Below, piece by piece: positions 34,138 through 49,407 of a DNA stretch of 64,000 bases. The first letter of the stretch is position 1; every line of letters starts with the position of its first letter. This DNA is from Paenibacillus sp. MAHUQ-63 (lineage in GTDB: Bacteria; Bacillota; Bacilli; Paenibacillales; NBRC-103111), in the NCBI RefSeq assembly GCF_028765165.1, contig NZ_JARADB010000001.1, positions 1,426,001-1,490,000 of the forward strand, in the 5' to 3' direction. The notes below the pieces were generated by a model. It did not search any database, was not told where the DNA came from, and saw nothing but the letters and a program-made list of their open reading frames with translations. The position numbers and the translations under genes were made by a program.

Positions 34138-34872
34138 ATGAGAGAACAATCGATACTCTTTGATCTTGATGATACGTTAGTGCACTGCAATAAATATTTC
34201 GACGTTGTGATCGACCAATTCGTCGATCTCATGCTCACTTGGTTCGCCGGCCACGGGCTATCCGCACAGGACATCAAGCAGAAGCAGCTGCAGATCGATC
34301 TTGCGGGCATCCATATTCACGGCTTCATGCCGGATCGTTTTCCGCAATCGTTCGTTGAGACTTACCAATGGTTCAGCGAGCGGTTCAACCGGCAGAGAAG
34401 TGCCAAAGAAGAATCCTGGCTCATGCAGCTCGGCCATACGGTCTATGAGTACACGGTAGAGCCTTACCCGCAGATGAACGAAACGCTCGAGCAGCTGCAG
34501 CAGGCCGGACACCGGCTGTATCTGTACACCGGCGGCGATGCTTCGATTCAGATGAAGAAAGTCCGCGATCTCAGTCTGGACACCTACTTCCACGACAGAA
34601 TCTTCGTCACCGTGCACAAAACGAAGGAATTCATGGAAACGATCATGCTCGAGCAAGGCTTCGACCGCCAACATACTTGGATGATCGGCAACTCGGTCAA
34701 AACCGATGTATTGCCAGCCCTGCATGCCGGTATCCATTCCATTCACATTCCCGTGGAGCAGGATTGGGCCTACAATACGGGAACGATTGACATAACGCCA
34801 CAAGGCGCCTTCTTTCAGCTCGGCTCCTTGCAGGAAGTTCCATCGACGATTCAAACGTATATTGCCAAATAA
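34138..34872 (+). CDS. HAD superfamily hydrolase
   Basis: A 244-aa haloacid dehalogenase-like phosphatase with motif I LFDLDDTLVHCN (nucleophile Asp and acid/base Asp), motif II YLYTGGD, the Lys of motif III near KTKEF and the motif IV-like WMIGNSVKTDVLPA. The helical cap is inserted between motifs I and II. The substrate is unknown. The start at 34138 is chosen by GCAGGAG 9 bases upstream. A strong terminator follows. Confidence 0.87.
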   Translation: MREQSILFDLDDTLVHCNKYFDVVIDQFVDLMLTWFAGHGLSAQDIKQKQLQIDLAGIHIHGFMPDRFPQSFVETYQWFSERFNRQRSAKEESWLMQLGHTVYEYTVEPYPQMNETLEQLQQAGHRLYLYTGGDASIQMKKVRDLSLDTYFHDRIFVTVHKTKEFMETIMLEQGFDRQHTWMIGNSVKTDVLPALHAGIHSIHIPVEQDWAYNTGTIDITPQGAFFQLGSLQEVPSTIQTYIAK

Positions 34873-34876
34873 ATGA

Positions 34877-34926
34877 AAAAGACGATTCCCGGATGCAGAT
34901 ATGCAGCCTTGGGAATCGTCTTTTTG
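34877..34926 (+). terminator. terminator of the HAD hydrolase gene
   Basis: AAAAAGACGATTCCC pairs with GGGAATCGTCTTTTT across a loop, with a T-run after it. Confidence 0.85.
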
Positions 34927-34956
34927 TATGGATTGGCTTGACAGAGTCGGGTGCTC

Positions 34957-35218
34957 TTAACAGGAAATCCTCCTGTTAATTTCGGTGAAATGAGCGGTTG
35001 GAGCGAAGTTACTGGAATTTCTCCCGTTAATCAGCCCTCTCGCCCCCTTCAAAGGGGGAATTTCGCTTGAATTAACGTGATGATTTCCAGTTAAACGTTT
35101 AGAAGCCGCGATGGAACACAGAAATAACAGGAGTTTTTCCTGCTGTTACTCAGCCGAGCCAGCTATTTAGCAGGGGCGAGTAGCCGAACCGAAAATAAAC
35201 GGAAAAACTCCTGTTATT
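34957..35218. repeat. second family of palindromic intergenic repeats (TAACAGGA type)
   Basis: TTAACAGGA (34957-34965) and TCCTGTTAA (34971-34979) make a perfect 9-base hairpin. AATAACAGGAGTTTTTCC (35123-35140) and GGAAAAACTCCTGTTATT (35201-35218) are perfect 18-base inverted arms 60 bases apart. Two weaker relatives lie near 35009 and 35071. The arrangement (paired inverted short sites with 50-60-base spacers) recalls the TAACGGACAC elements. No coding frame is supported in this 400-base gap. Confidence 0.7.
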
Positions 35219-35274
35219 CCATTGTCCAAATAGCTTGTAGGGCGAGGAGCATCCCTGCCCGCCGTGTGGTAGTC

Positions 35275-36225
35275 TTATGCCGCTACGTCGCGCCGGCGGA
35301 ATATTTCCCAAGAAAGCAGATTAAACACAACGAAGTAGCACACGAGCACCGTAACCGAGAAGCCGAGCGACATCCCTTCCGCCAGCGGCTGACCTTCCAG
35401 ATAAGGTGTCAGATCCGTGTTGGCGAACAGGAAATATTTGCCCCAAGGATAGCGAAGCAGCAGCATAGCGATGACCTGTCCGGCAAACATAATAAAAATG
35501 CTGAGCCCGATCGCCAAGGAAGCGCTTCGGAATACGGTCGAAATCATGAAAGCTAACGTGACGATCATAACGAGTTCAATCAGCTTCAGTCCGTATGTGG
35601 CGAACGTGAACCCCAGCATGCTGCTTTCATGAACTTGCCCGCCGGCAACGGCGCTCAAATGCGGAAGACCGAGGTTTTGAAACCCGTAAAGAAAGCCATT
35701 CACGATAAGCGACGCAATAAACATGACAACCAATAATGTGGCGGCAAAAAGCAGCGTGGTCACATACTTGGATAGCAGAATCTTCGCCCGGCTGGCCGGA
35801 CGTATCAACAGCAGCTTGATCGTCCCCCACGTGAACTCGCCGGCGACCATGTCGCCTGCAATAATGACGGTAAACAGCGTCACGAGTACGATCATCCCCG
35901 AGGCCCGCAGGGCGCCGCCCCATAACGTATTCTCCGTCGGAGGGTAGTTATGCGCCAGCCTATACTCCTGAATCGCTAACTCTTCCTTCAATTGCTGTCT
36001 GAACTTCTCCGGAATATCGTTGTTCTCAAGCTCCCTCTTGTTATGCTCGATTGTATCCGCTGCCTGGGCTTTCCAATTCTCTTGCGAGCTCGCGTCCGCC
36101 CCCGGGTGTGAAACCAGAGCGGCCAGAACGACGATCACGATAAGCAGCAGCCCCAGTATCCACGTCCGCAGCCTGCGGTAAATTTTCATCTGTTCATTCA
36201 TTATTAAATTAAGCAATCGGGTCAC
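35275..36225 (-). CDS. ABC-2 type transporter permease
   Basis: A 316-aa membrane protein: a first helix (about 23-40), an external loop of about 75 residues, then five more helices. GDMVAGEFTWGTIKLLLIRPASRAKILLSKY is the cytoplasmic coupling segment typical of ABC-2 exporters of the NatB/YtrC kind. It overlaps the ATPase gene by 17 bases. The substrate is unknown. With the divergent kinase-regulator pair, it resembles a peptide- or antibiotic-responsive efflux unit. Confidence 0.87.
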   Translation of the reverse strand: MTRLLNLIMNEQMKIYRRLRTWILGLLLIVIVVLAALVSHPGADASSQENWKAQAADTIEHNKRELENNDIPEKFRQQLKEELAIQEYRLAHNYPPTENTLWGGALRASGMIVLVTLFTVIIAGDMVAGEFTWGTIKLLLIRPASRAKILLSKYVTTLLFAATLLVVMFIASLIVNGFLYGFQNLGLPHLSAVAGGQVHESSMLGFTFATYGLKLIELVMIVTLAFMISTVFRSASLAIGLSIFIMFAGQVIAMLLLRYPWGKYFLFANTDLTPYLEGQPLAEGMSLGFSVTVLVCYFVVFNLLSWEIFRRRDVAA

Positions 36226-37141
36226 TTCCCGTCATCTCTAAAAATTGATCCTCCAGCGATTTCTTCGCCGCACGAATCCCATACACGGCCAGCCCGGCTT
36301 CAACGAACCGTTTGTTCCATAGCGCCGTTTCTTCGCGATCCAGCAGGAGGACCGGTCCGCTTTCGGAGGCTTCGGCTTGCACGGCCTGAGCGGCCGCCAG
36401 CTCCAACGCTTTGGTTTGATCGGAGGCCGACATTTCGAATGCGACATGCAGCTTGCCTTCTGTCTGGGTATACCCGTGAATCAATCTGACGTCCACAAGT
36501 TTGCCGTTCTGAATGATGGCGACCCGGTCGCACATCAGCTCCATCTCGGCCAATAGATGACTCGACACGATAACGGAGATGCCTTCCTCCCGAGTCAGTT
36601 GGCGCAAATGATCGCGCAGCTCGCGTATGCCGGCAGGATCCAGGCCGTTCGTCGGCTCATCCAGGATGAGCACGTCCGGCTTGTGGAGCAGCGCCTGGGC
36701 GATGCCGAGCCTTTGGCGCATGCCTAATGAATACGTCTTCACCTTATCGTAGATACGGTTTTCCATGCCTACGAGTTCAATAACCTCGCCGATGCGCTCA
36801 GCACCAATACCCGGGATCATCCGCGCGTAATGGACCAGGTTGTGATACCCGCTCAAAAATTTGTACATTTCCGGATTCTCCACAATCGCGCCGACATGCC
36901 GGATCGCCTTCTCAAAGTGCGTCCGAATGGAGTATCCGCCAATCCGGATATCCCCCTCTGTAATCGCCATGAGGCCGACCATCATGCGAATGGTTGTCGT
37001 TTTGCCCGCTCCATTAGGTCCAAGAAAGCCGAAAACTTCGCCCCGTGGCACATCGAACGTTAAACCGTCAATAATCGTTTTACTGCCGATCCGCTTCGTT
37101 ACATGCTCAATCTGCACAATCGGCGTTTGGGCTGCTGTCAT
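36209..37141 (-). CDS. ABC transporter ATP-binding protein
   Basis: A 310-aa ATPase with Walker A GPNGAGKTT, Q-loop near AIVENPEMY, signature YSLGMRQRLGIAQALLHKPDVLILDEPTNGLDP with Walker B, and the H-loop in VIVSSHLLAEME. About 80 residues at the C-terminus form the regulatory extension common in drug-exporter ATPases (NatA/CcmA-like). It is the first gene of the two-gene transporter operon. Confidence 0.93.
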   Translation of the reverse strand: MTAAQTPIVQIEHVTKRIGSKTIIDGLTFDVPRGEVFGFLGPNGAGKTTTIRMMVGLMAITEGDIRIGGYSIRTHFEKAIRHVGAIVENPEMYKFLSGYHNLVHYARMIPGIGAERIGEVIELVGMENRIYDKVKTYSLGMRQRLGIAQALLHKPDVLILDEPTNGLDPAGIRELRDHLRQLTREEGISVIVSSHLLAEMELMCDRVAIIQNGKLVDVRLIHGYTQTEGKLHVAFEMSASDQTKALELAAAQAVQAEASESGPVLLLDREETALWNKRFVEAGLAVYGIRAAKKSLEDQFLEMTGSDPIA

Positions 37142-37298
37142 TGTCTCACTCCTTAGGCAAGTCGTTCAAGTTACTCAAGTCATTCATTCTTTCGAGTCAT
37201 ACGGCGTCACGCTCACAATATGACTGCGCTCACTATAGTTTTATCCAAATCTTATGTACAATGGTCTCATACAATTTCGCCGGTAAAGGAGTTCCTCT

Positions 37299-38501
37299 AT
37301 GATTCAAAGAAGACCTTGGCACGGTGTAGAGTGGTCATTATTCATCGTGTTGACCGGCTCCGTACTGCTTGGCCTGCTCTATGCGCTGCTCCATATGAAT
37401 GAGAATGAACATAGCAACATTTTTCTTACCCTGTGTGCCCTGCTGCTTTCCTACGGCCTGCCGTTTCTGTTCTGGCGACCTAACTACATCCATACAACAC
37501 TGTACCCAATTTCCGTTCTGCTGACAGGGATTCCTCTACAAATCTATCTATCTTGGATGCAAGAAGACGCTTACCTTACTATTAATTGCCCATTAATGGT
37601 CATCGGATTCCTAACCGATCGAAAAAATGCCTGGTGGGCCGCCCCGATCTCGCTCGTCGCCATGCCTGTCGCCTACTTCCTGATCCTTCACATGGGCATG
37701 GGGGTCGGCGAATTGTTCAGCGTCATCCTGAATGCCGTGCTGTTCTACGCGATCGGTTTAAGTTTACAGCGGGTGGTTACTTCGAATGAAAAGACGGAGA
37801 AGCTGCTGGCGGAGAACCAACGTCAATACCTGCTCATCCACGAGCAAAATAACGCCCTGGAGCAGTACGCCAACCAAATCGAACAGCTGACGCTGCTCGA
37901 GGAACGCAATCGGATGGCGCGCGAGCTGCACGACACGGTTGGCCATACGTTCACCTCCGTGATCATGGGCATGGATGCCGTCTCTTATCTGATCGAAGCG
38001 GCTCCCGACAAAGCCAAAGAGAAGCTGGACGTTCTGCGCGGCGTTACACGCAACGGCTTGGAAGAAGTCCGTCGCAGCATTCATCAGATGGTGCCCAAAG
38101 AGGGCGATATGCTGCTCTCGCAACAATTAACGAGGCTGGCGAACGAGTTCGCCCTGCATACCGGGACGCAGATCCGGTTCACGACGGCCGGCGAAGAATA
38201 CGAAATTCCGAAGCAAACCAAGCTCTCCCTCATACGCTGCTTGCAGGAATCGTTAACGAACGCCAAGCGGCACGGACGTGCCACCTCGGTCGAAGTTACG
38301 CTCAGCTACAAGGGTGACGGGGTCGGCATCCGGATCGAAGACGATGGTGTCGGGACGGACCAGCTCAAAGTCGGCTTCGGCATCAATGCGATGCAGGAGC
38401 GGATTTTCGCGCTGCAGGGCACCTTGCAGGTCAGCTCAGCCGCCGGGCAAGGGACGATCGTGGAATGCTCCATTCCCGCCAAGCGCCTGCCGTCGATTTG
38501 A
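37299..38501 (+). CDS. sensor histidine kinase, HisKA_3 (DesK/NarX-like) type
   Basis: A 400-aa kinase with five or six N-terminal helices (residues 12-155) and almost no extracytoplasmic sensor, then a coiled coil, the HisKA_3 dimerisation domain with H211 in RMARELHDTVGHT, and an ATPase domain with N-box QESLTNAKRHG and G-box DDGVGTDQLKVGFGI. It likely senses a membrane state or is told by the ABC transporter. It is divergent from that transporter and followed by its response regulator. Confidence 0.93.
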   Translation: MIQRRPWHGVEWSLFIVLTGSVLLGLLYALLHMNENEHSNIFLTLCALLLSYGLPFLFWRPNYIHTTLYPISVLLTGIPLQIYLSWMQEDAYLTINCPLMVIGFLTDRKNAWWAAPISLVAMPVAYFLILHMGMGVGELFSVILNAVLFYAIGLSLQRVVTSNEKTEKLLAENQRQYLLIHEQNNALEQYANQIEQLTLLEERNRMARELHDTVGHTFTSVIMGMDAVSYLIEAAPDKAKEKLDVLRGVTRNGLEEVRRSIHQMVPKEGDMLLSQQLTRLANEFALHTGTQIRFTTAGEEYEIPKQTKLSLIRCLQESLTNAKRHGRATSVEVTLSYKGDGVGIRIEDDGVGTDQLKVGFGINAMQERIFALQGTLQVSSAAGQGTIVECSIPAKRLPSI

Positions 38502-38577
38502 GCCTTACCTGTTGGCACGCCGCTATCGCGATGCTGCCCCCTAGCTTGAATCCATGCGCTTTAGCACGGCTAGCGGG

Positions 38578-38597
38578 CGGTGGTACACGGTGGTACA
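38578..38597 (+). promoter_or_regulatory. tandem 10-base direct repeat upstream of the response regulator
   Basis: CGGTGGTACA occurs twice back to back (38578-38587 and 38588-38597); the second overlaps a possible -10 TACAAT (38594-38599). It may be a regulator-binding site for a promoter internal to the kinase-regulator pair. Confidence 0.4.
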
Positions 38598-38637
38598 ATA
38601 TGGATACACATGCTTATCATGCATAGGAGGAACCCGC

Positions 38638-39327
38638 GTGAGTCAAACACCGCTGAAACTGCTCCTGGTCGATGATCAGGATTTAATAAGAGAAAGCCTC
38701 CACATCGTGCTGGGGATGGACCCGGACATCGACGTCGTGGGCTTGGCCGAGAACGGCCGCATCGCCCTCCAGCAGTGCGAAGAGCATCGCCCGGATGTCG
38801 TCCTGATGGACATCCACATGCCCGTGATGGACGGCGTCGAAGCTACCCGTCAGATCAAAGCGGCTTGGCCGCAAACGCGCGTCATCATCCTGACGACTTT
38901 CCAGGAGATTACCTATGTCGTGGACGCGTTGGGCGCCGGAGCCGAGGGATATCTGCTCAAAGCGATCCATCCGAAGGATTTGGCGGCCGGCATCAAGTGG
39001 GTGCATCAAGGCGGCACCCTCATCCCGCAGGATATCGCACGCATGCTCGTTGAGCAGGCCAGAGGCGCCGCCGAACCGTCATCGCGCGATGCCGAGGCGA
39101 AGCCGGCGGGCGAGGAGGCTTCGCGCACCGACGCCTACGGGCTCAGCGAGCGCGAGGTGCAGGTGCTGCAGTGCATCGCCGACGGCCTCAACAATAAGGA
39201 AATCGCCGAGAAGCTGTTCCTCTCCGAAGGAACCGTCAAAAATTATATTTCCAGCATCTACTCCAAGATGGACGTCCGCGACCGCGTGCAAGCTTCCAAG
39301 AAGGCTCACGAGGAAGGAATGCTGTAA
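38638..39327 (+). CDS. NarL/LuxR-family response regulator
   Basis: A 229-aa regulator: a receiver domain (DD near residue 12, phosphoacceptor D58 in VVLMDIHMP, TTFQ for the switch Thr, Lys in YLLKAIHP), an acidic linker, and a C-terminal LuxR HTH (LSEREVQVLQCIADGLNNKEIAEKLFLSEGTVKNYISSIYSKMDVRDR). The start is GTG (38638-38640) with AGGAGG 8 bases upstream. It should take phosphate from the kinase upstream and control the divergent ABC transporter. Confidence 0.94.
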   Translation: MSQTPLKLLLVDDQDLIRESLHIVLGMDPDIDVVGLAENGRIALQQCEEHRPDVVLMDIHMPVMDGVEATRQIKAAWPQTRVIILTTFQEITYVVDALGAGAEGYLLKAIHPKDLAAGIKWVHQGGTLIPQDIARMLVEQARGAAEPSSRDAEAKPAGEEASRTDAYGLSEREVQVLQCIADGLNNKEIAEKLFLSEGTVKNYISSIYSKMDVRDRVQASKKAHEEGML

Positions 39328-39336
39328 GACCGAAGA

Positions 39337-39381
39337 AGCGGTGCAGGATGAGCCCTAGCTCATCTTGCACCGCTTTTTTGG
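39337..39381 (+). terminator. terminator of the two-component operon
   Basis: AAGCGGTGCAGGATGAG pairs with CTCATCTTGCACCGCTT, followed by TTTTT. Confidence 0.85.
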
Positions 39382-39414
39382 GCATATTTAGGTACCAGGT
39401 CCTTTCGACCACAA

Positions 39415-39598
39415 CCGCACCATAGCGGAATGACACGACCTTATCTACGCCAACTCCGCTGTCCGAAGCCCCATATGGAAATACAGTACCTTATTCGTTA
39501 CGCAGCACTGCATTTTGGGCCTAACTCGAGGGAATAGCGAACAATATTTTCCTCTCGATTACCCAAATTGCAGCTGTTTCCCTCGAATAGCGCACTGC
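39415..39598. repeat. short imperfect direct repeats in the intergenic gap
   Basis: CCATAGCGGAATGACACGAC and CCATATGGAAATACAGTACC (from 39420 and 39471), each followed by TTAT, are related direct repeats. CGAGGGAATAGCGAACA (39528 on) and CTCGAATAGCGCACTG (39582 on) form another pair. They suggest a further intergenic repeat family; no gene is seen between 39382 and 39625. Confidence 0.45.
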
Positions 39599-39625
39599 AT
39601 TTCCACTTCTGCCAAATCGCCCTGG

Positions 39626-40099
39626 CTATTCAAAGAGCCTCTCCAGGAAGCCCTTTTTCCTTTTGCGAATCTTCCGGTAGCTTTTCACACGGGAATACGT
39701 CGGCTGCGGCTCCTCGACAGTCTGACCCTCGCCCATGAGCGTCAATGAGGTGAACGGAGCCTCATGTATCCCCTGTATGACCACCCGCTCCGCGTCTGCC
39801 TGCGCGTCCTCCTGCCTGCCCGTAACCCGATGGATGATCTGCTCATAGAGCTTTGTTTCCATCTGATGCTTCATCTGCCGCATCAAGTACTCTTCCTGCT
39901 TCGTATGGATTTCAAGGTGCTCATGAAGCTGAGCCTGCAGATCCGCCACCTGCGCTGCAAGCAGTCTGACAGCTTTCTGCAAAGCCATCACATGCCGTTC
40001 TCCGAGCGGTTCATCTGCGTCAAACTCAAGAGAGTCCTCGCCATTCTCTGCAAGCAGCGCACTCAGCTCTGCAGGCGTCATGAGCTTCTCTTTCTTCAT
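39626..40099 (-). CDS. hypothetical coiled-coil protein
   Basis: A 157-aa hydrophilic protein without membrane segments. Residues about 38-90 form a predicted coiled coil (HVMALQKAVRLLAAQVADLQ, then HEHLEIHTKQEEYLMRQM), and the C-terminus is basic (YRKIRKRKKGFLERLF). I do not recognise the family. The start at 40099 has GGAGGG 7 bases upstream. The basic tail could bind membrane or nucleic acid, but that is a guess. Confidence 0.65.
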   Translation of the reverse strand: MKKEKLMTPAELSALLAENGEDSLEFDADEPLGERHVMALQKAVRLLAAQVADLQAQLHEHLEIHTKQEEYLMRQMKHQMETKLYEQIIHRVTGRQEDAQADAERVVIQGIHEAPFTSLTLMGEGQTVEEPQPTYSRVKSYRKIRKRKKGFLERLFE

Positions 40100-40330
40100 G
40101 TGCACCCTCCATTTCCGTTTCATGCAGCCTTCCCCGGCTGCCGCTTACTTCATCCTATTGTACATGAAGTTGAAGAAATGTTCACCTTTATCTGAATCTT
40201 TTCAACTGCGGACCCGTGATGAATATCGACCACCCCATTGACTTCCATAGACGCATCCACTATCCTTGGGCTTATTCATTATTCATATTCGACTAAACCT
40301 AGGATTCGATCCTGAAGGAGTGCGCTTCCC

Positions 40331-41608
40331 ATGCACATTGAAGCTCCGATCCGGAAGAAGCCGCGCATGCTGGAGCAGTTCCTCATTCCTTTCGCGAAGT
40401 CGCGTGCCTTCCCTTATATATGGCTCAGCCAATTGATATCCATGCTGGGCGGCTCGGTCACAACCGTTATTTTACCCATGGTCGTTTATTCCATCACCGG
40501 CTCGACGACCATGATGGGTCTGGTCATGACCGCTTACATGCTGCCCTACGTCCTCATGCTTCCCCTGTCGGGATGGATTGTAGACCGGTATGATCGCGTC
40601 AGGATCATGATGCTTACGGACATCGTTCGGTTCATCGTCATGTTGGCGATTGCAGCGCTTATCTTCACCGGGGCCTTGTCCATAACCGTGCTTTTCGGAC
40701 TGGTCGCCATGTACGGTCTGATGGAAGGGCTGTTTCATCCGGCCTATTCCGCCGTGCGAGCAACAGTGTTCACACCGGATATCCGCAATGCGGCTAACGC
40801 CCTGACCCAAATGAGCCATCAAGGCGTCCGGATTATCGGACCGGTCCTCGGCGGACTTATCGTTTCAACGGTATCCGCCAGCTACGGGTTCGGTTTGGAT
40901 GCGCTAACCTATTTAATCTCCTATCTATGCCTGCTGCTGCTTGTGAAAAAATCGTTATATAAGTTAAAATCCAAGCATGAAGCCGTCCAATCGAACGCCT
41001 CCTTCTCGTGGAAGCGGGAACTGCTGGAGGGAGTGACCATCCTCAAAGGACATCCGTGGCTTTGGATTACGATTCTGGCCTTCTGCTTCGTCAACATTTG
41101 CTACAACGGTATTATTGTCATCCTTGTTCCATGGCTGTTCAAGGTCCATCTAGGACTTGATCCGCTCATATACGGGATCGGGATCACCTGCTCAGGGGCT
41201 GGTGCCATTACCGCCGCCGTTATTTTCGGGTCGCGAACGCAGTGGCTGCACCGGGGCATATTGGCCTACGGCGCTGTCATTCTGAGCGGTGCTGCGCTGC
41301 TGGCCATGCCTTTCACAGCTTCGCCCGTTCTGCTCTCGCTGCTCATGGCGATCGAAGGCTTCGGGCTCATGATCTTCGGCCTGATCTGGGAGACCAGCCT
41401 GCAGGAGCTTGTCCCTCCGGAAGCTTTCGGGCGGGTGGTCAGTCTGGATCTGCTTGGCTCTTTCGCCCTGCTGCCGTTGAGCTATGCGCTAGTGGGCTGG
41501 ATCGCCGATCAAATTGGGGGTACCATCACGATCACCCTTTTCGCCCTGCTCGGCCTAGTCATCGTAGGGGGCGTGCTGTGCGTGCCGGCAATACGGCGGT
41601 TCCAGTAA
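40331..41608 (+). CDS. MFS transporter
   Basis: A 425-aa protein with twelve predicted helices, of the macrolide/multidrug-type MFS subgroup (MFS_3). The A-motif region [13 protein letters not shown] lies between helices 2 and 3; helix 5 region contains [23 protein letters not shown], matching the GPALGG-type motif of this subgroup. The substrate is unknown. AAGGAG lies 11 bases before the ATG. It converges with gltD across a terminator. Confidence 0.9.
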   Translation: MHIEAPIRKKPRMLEQFLIPFAKSRAFPYIWLSQLISMLGGSVTTVILPMVVYSITGSTTMMGLVMTAYMLPYVLMLPLSGWIVDRYDRVRIMMLTDIVRFIVMLAIAALIFTGALSITVLFGLVAMYGLMEGLFHPAYSAVRATVFTPDIRNAANALTQMSHQGVRIIGPVLGGLIVSTVSASYGFGLDALTYLISYLCLLLLVKKSLYKLKSKHEAVQSNASFSWKRELLEGVTILKGHPWLWITILAFCFVNICYNGIIVILVPWLFKVHLGLDPLIYGIGITCSGAGAITAAVIFGSRTQWLHRGILAYGAVILSGAALLAMPFTASPVLLSLLMAIEGFGLMIFGLIWETSLQELVPPEAFGRVVSLDLLGSFALLPLSYALVGWIADQIGGTITITLFALLGLVIVGGVLCVPAIRRFQ

Positions 41609-41658
41609 CACGGCGAGAAATACAGCCATCGTTCAAACACCCTGAAAGCTACCAAAAA

Positions 41659-41691
41659 ACCCCAAGCCAGCAAATCTGGTTTGGGGTTTTC
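41659..41691. terminator. bidirectional terminator between MFS gene and gltD
   Basis: AAAACCCCAAGCCAG pairs with CTGGTTTGGGGTTTT, with A-run and T-run on the two sides. Confidence 0.85.
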
Positions 41692-41696
41692 CTTAT

Positions 41697-43181
<1,485 letters not shown>

Positions 43182-43201
43182 GAACGTATAGTCCCTCCTA
43201 T

Positions 43202-43223
43202 AAGCTTTGCTTCAGCAAAGCTT
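43202..43223 (-). promoter_or_regulatory. intercistronic hairpin between gltB and gltD
   Basis: AAGCTTTGC (43202-43210), loop TTCA and GCAAAGCTT (43215-43223) make a perfect 9-bp stem in the gltB-gltD gap, without a U-run. It could slow polymerase or protect an mRNA end and so set the subunit ratio. Confidence 0.5.
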
Positions 43224-43247
43224 GCGTCATAAGCCTGATCTGATTCG

Positions 43248-47840
<4,593 letters not shown>

Positions 47841-47928
47841 GTTGTGCAACCTTTCTTTTCTGGTTTTTGGACGCGCTTTGTCCAATGTACGCTTTAAAGT
47901 ATTAAATTGTCGAAACGTGATGGCGCGC

Positions 47929-47965
47929 ATTTCATCAAAAATAGGAGAATATAAATTGATGAAAT
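47929..47965. promoter_or_regulatory. inverted repeat upstream of gltB
   Basis: ATTTCATCAA (47929-47938) and TTGATGAAAT (47956-47965) are perfect 10-base arms with a 17-base spacer, about 90-125 bases before the gltB start in an AT-rich leader. This is the size and place of a regulator site (for example of a LysR-type GltC homologue) or a leader hairpin. No convincing -35/-10 pair was settled. The rest of the gap to 48395 holds AT-rich sequence to 48060 and then GC-rich sequence with no supported gene. Confidence 0.45.
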
Positions 47966-48395
47966 AGTCTCAATATTTTTTATATTATATTAACACCAGA
48001 AATAGTATAGTTCAATGAAAATGTAAAGGTTTTCATTTTAATATTTTTATCATTTTTCACTAGTCTGCCCCCGCTCAAGGTCCGCCGCCGTCACCGCGAT
48101 CCGCCTGCCGGCCTTCGTGACGCAATTGCCTTATTCTCCGCTTCGGCCGGCTTATCGAATGAAGGAACGCTTACTCGCCCGATATCCGCCAATACCGCAT
48201 ATTTCCCCTTTTTCCAGCGACCTCCACCTGCCTGGCGACGCCGCAAGCGCCAAGGCTCCGGGGGCTTGTCGTGCATGTTTTACGCATCTTTTTCATACGC
48301 TCAAGATAGCAAACTTTCTATGTTTCATGCTATGATAGCTAATGCGCTGCATTGAAACATTCATCCAGATTTCACAGCCTAGGAGGAACGCTGCT

Positions 48396-49373
48396 TTGAG
48401 TCTACAGCATACTTTTTCGACTGGGATGATTTGGGAGCCCCTATATCAGTGGCAAATTCCAGCCCATCCGGTTGAAGTCCAGCTTTTCCGATCGCAGCCG
48501 GTTCGCCGCTTGAAGTTCTTGCATCACTTCGGAGCTTCGGCGTTATTCTCGCCAATGACCCATTCGCGGTTCGAGCACACCGTCGGCGTATGGTCGCTGA
48601 TGGCTCACTTTTGCCCGGACGAACTTCATTTGCGCGTGGCGGCACTTTTGCACGATATCGGGCACCTGCCCTTCTCTCATGCGGTGGAACGAACGCTCGG
48701 TTACGACCATCACCTGCACACGGAGCGATTGATCTTGAACGGAACGATTGCCGATATTTTGACGGAGCATGGCATTTCTCCGGCAGCGATTGTGTCCATC
48801 CTGCATCAGGACAGTCCTTTAACGAATAAAACGCCCCTCATGGGTTTGGACCATTTGGACAGCTTTCTACGGGATACATATTACGCCGGCCAGCAGCAGC
48901 TGCCGCCTTCCGAGCTGGTCCGACAACTCCGCCTGCGCGGGAACTATATAGAAGCTAATGAAGAAACGGCTGCCGCACTCGTTCATGCCGTCGTGGAAGA
49001 CCACCGGATATTCCTCAGTCCGCCGTTCCTTGCTATGGATGCGCTGCTGGCCAAAGCGGCCGCCCATCATTGCGAGTCCAATCCGGGCATGAGGGAGCTC
49101 CTGCCTTCCCTTGTCGACCATGAACTGATGCAAGAGCTGCTGGGAAGTACGAATCCCGTCGCCAAAGACATCATGCATGTCCTGATGTACGAGCCGCATC
49201 GCATCCAGATTATGAACGAACCGGTCAAGGGCAGTATCGAAGTGAATATTCGCAAAATATATAAAAAACAACCGCTAATCGGCGATAAACCCGCTTCCGA
49301 GGCAAGCTTCCAATGTGCCGTGAAATTGGCGGAGCTTGATTCCCTAAGCGCCACCTATTTTTTTACGATATAA
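48396..49373 (+). CDS. HD-domain phosphohydrolase
   Basis: A 325-aa protein with the HD metal motif set: H in SRFEHTVGVW, HD in RVAALLHDIGHLPFSHAVE, and a later D in GLDHLDSFLRDTYY. The segment RRLKFLHHFGASALFSPMTHSRFEHT is like dNTPase/SAMHD1-type HD proteins (YwfO-like), so nucleotide hydrolysis is plausible. The start is TTG (48396-48398) with AGGAGG 9 bases upstream. It precedes thymidine kinase on the same strand, which fits nucleotide metabolism. Confidence 0.85.
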   Translation: MSLQHTFSTGMIWEPLYQWQIPAHPVEVQLFRSQPVRRLKFLHHFGASALFSPMTHSRFEHTVGVWSLMAHFCPDELHLRVAALLHDIGHLPFSHAVERTLGYDHHLHTERLILNGTIADILTEHGISPAAIVSILHQDSPLTNKTPLMGLDHLDSFLRDTYYAGQQQLPPSELVRQLRLRGNYIEANEETAAALVHAVVEDHRIFLSPPFLAMDALLAKAAAHHCESNPGMRELLPSLVDHELMQELLGSTNPVAKDIMHVLMYEPHRIQIMNEPVKGSIEVNIRKIYKKQPLIGDKPASEASFQCAVKLAELDSLSATYFFTI

Positions 49374-49407
49374 TCATACTTAGATCTTCAGAGGGGACTG
49401 GCCCAGC

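Noticed and set aside
48091-48335. Small frames on both strands in the gltB-HD gene gap
   Set aside because: No ribosome sites, low-complexity translations and no family resemblance.
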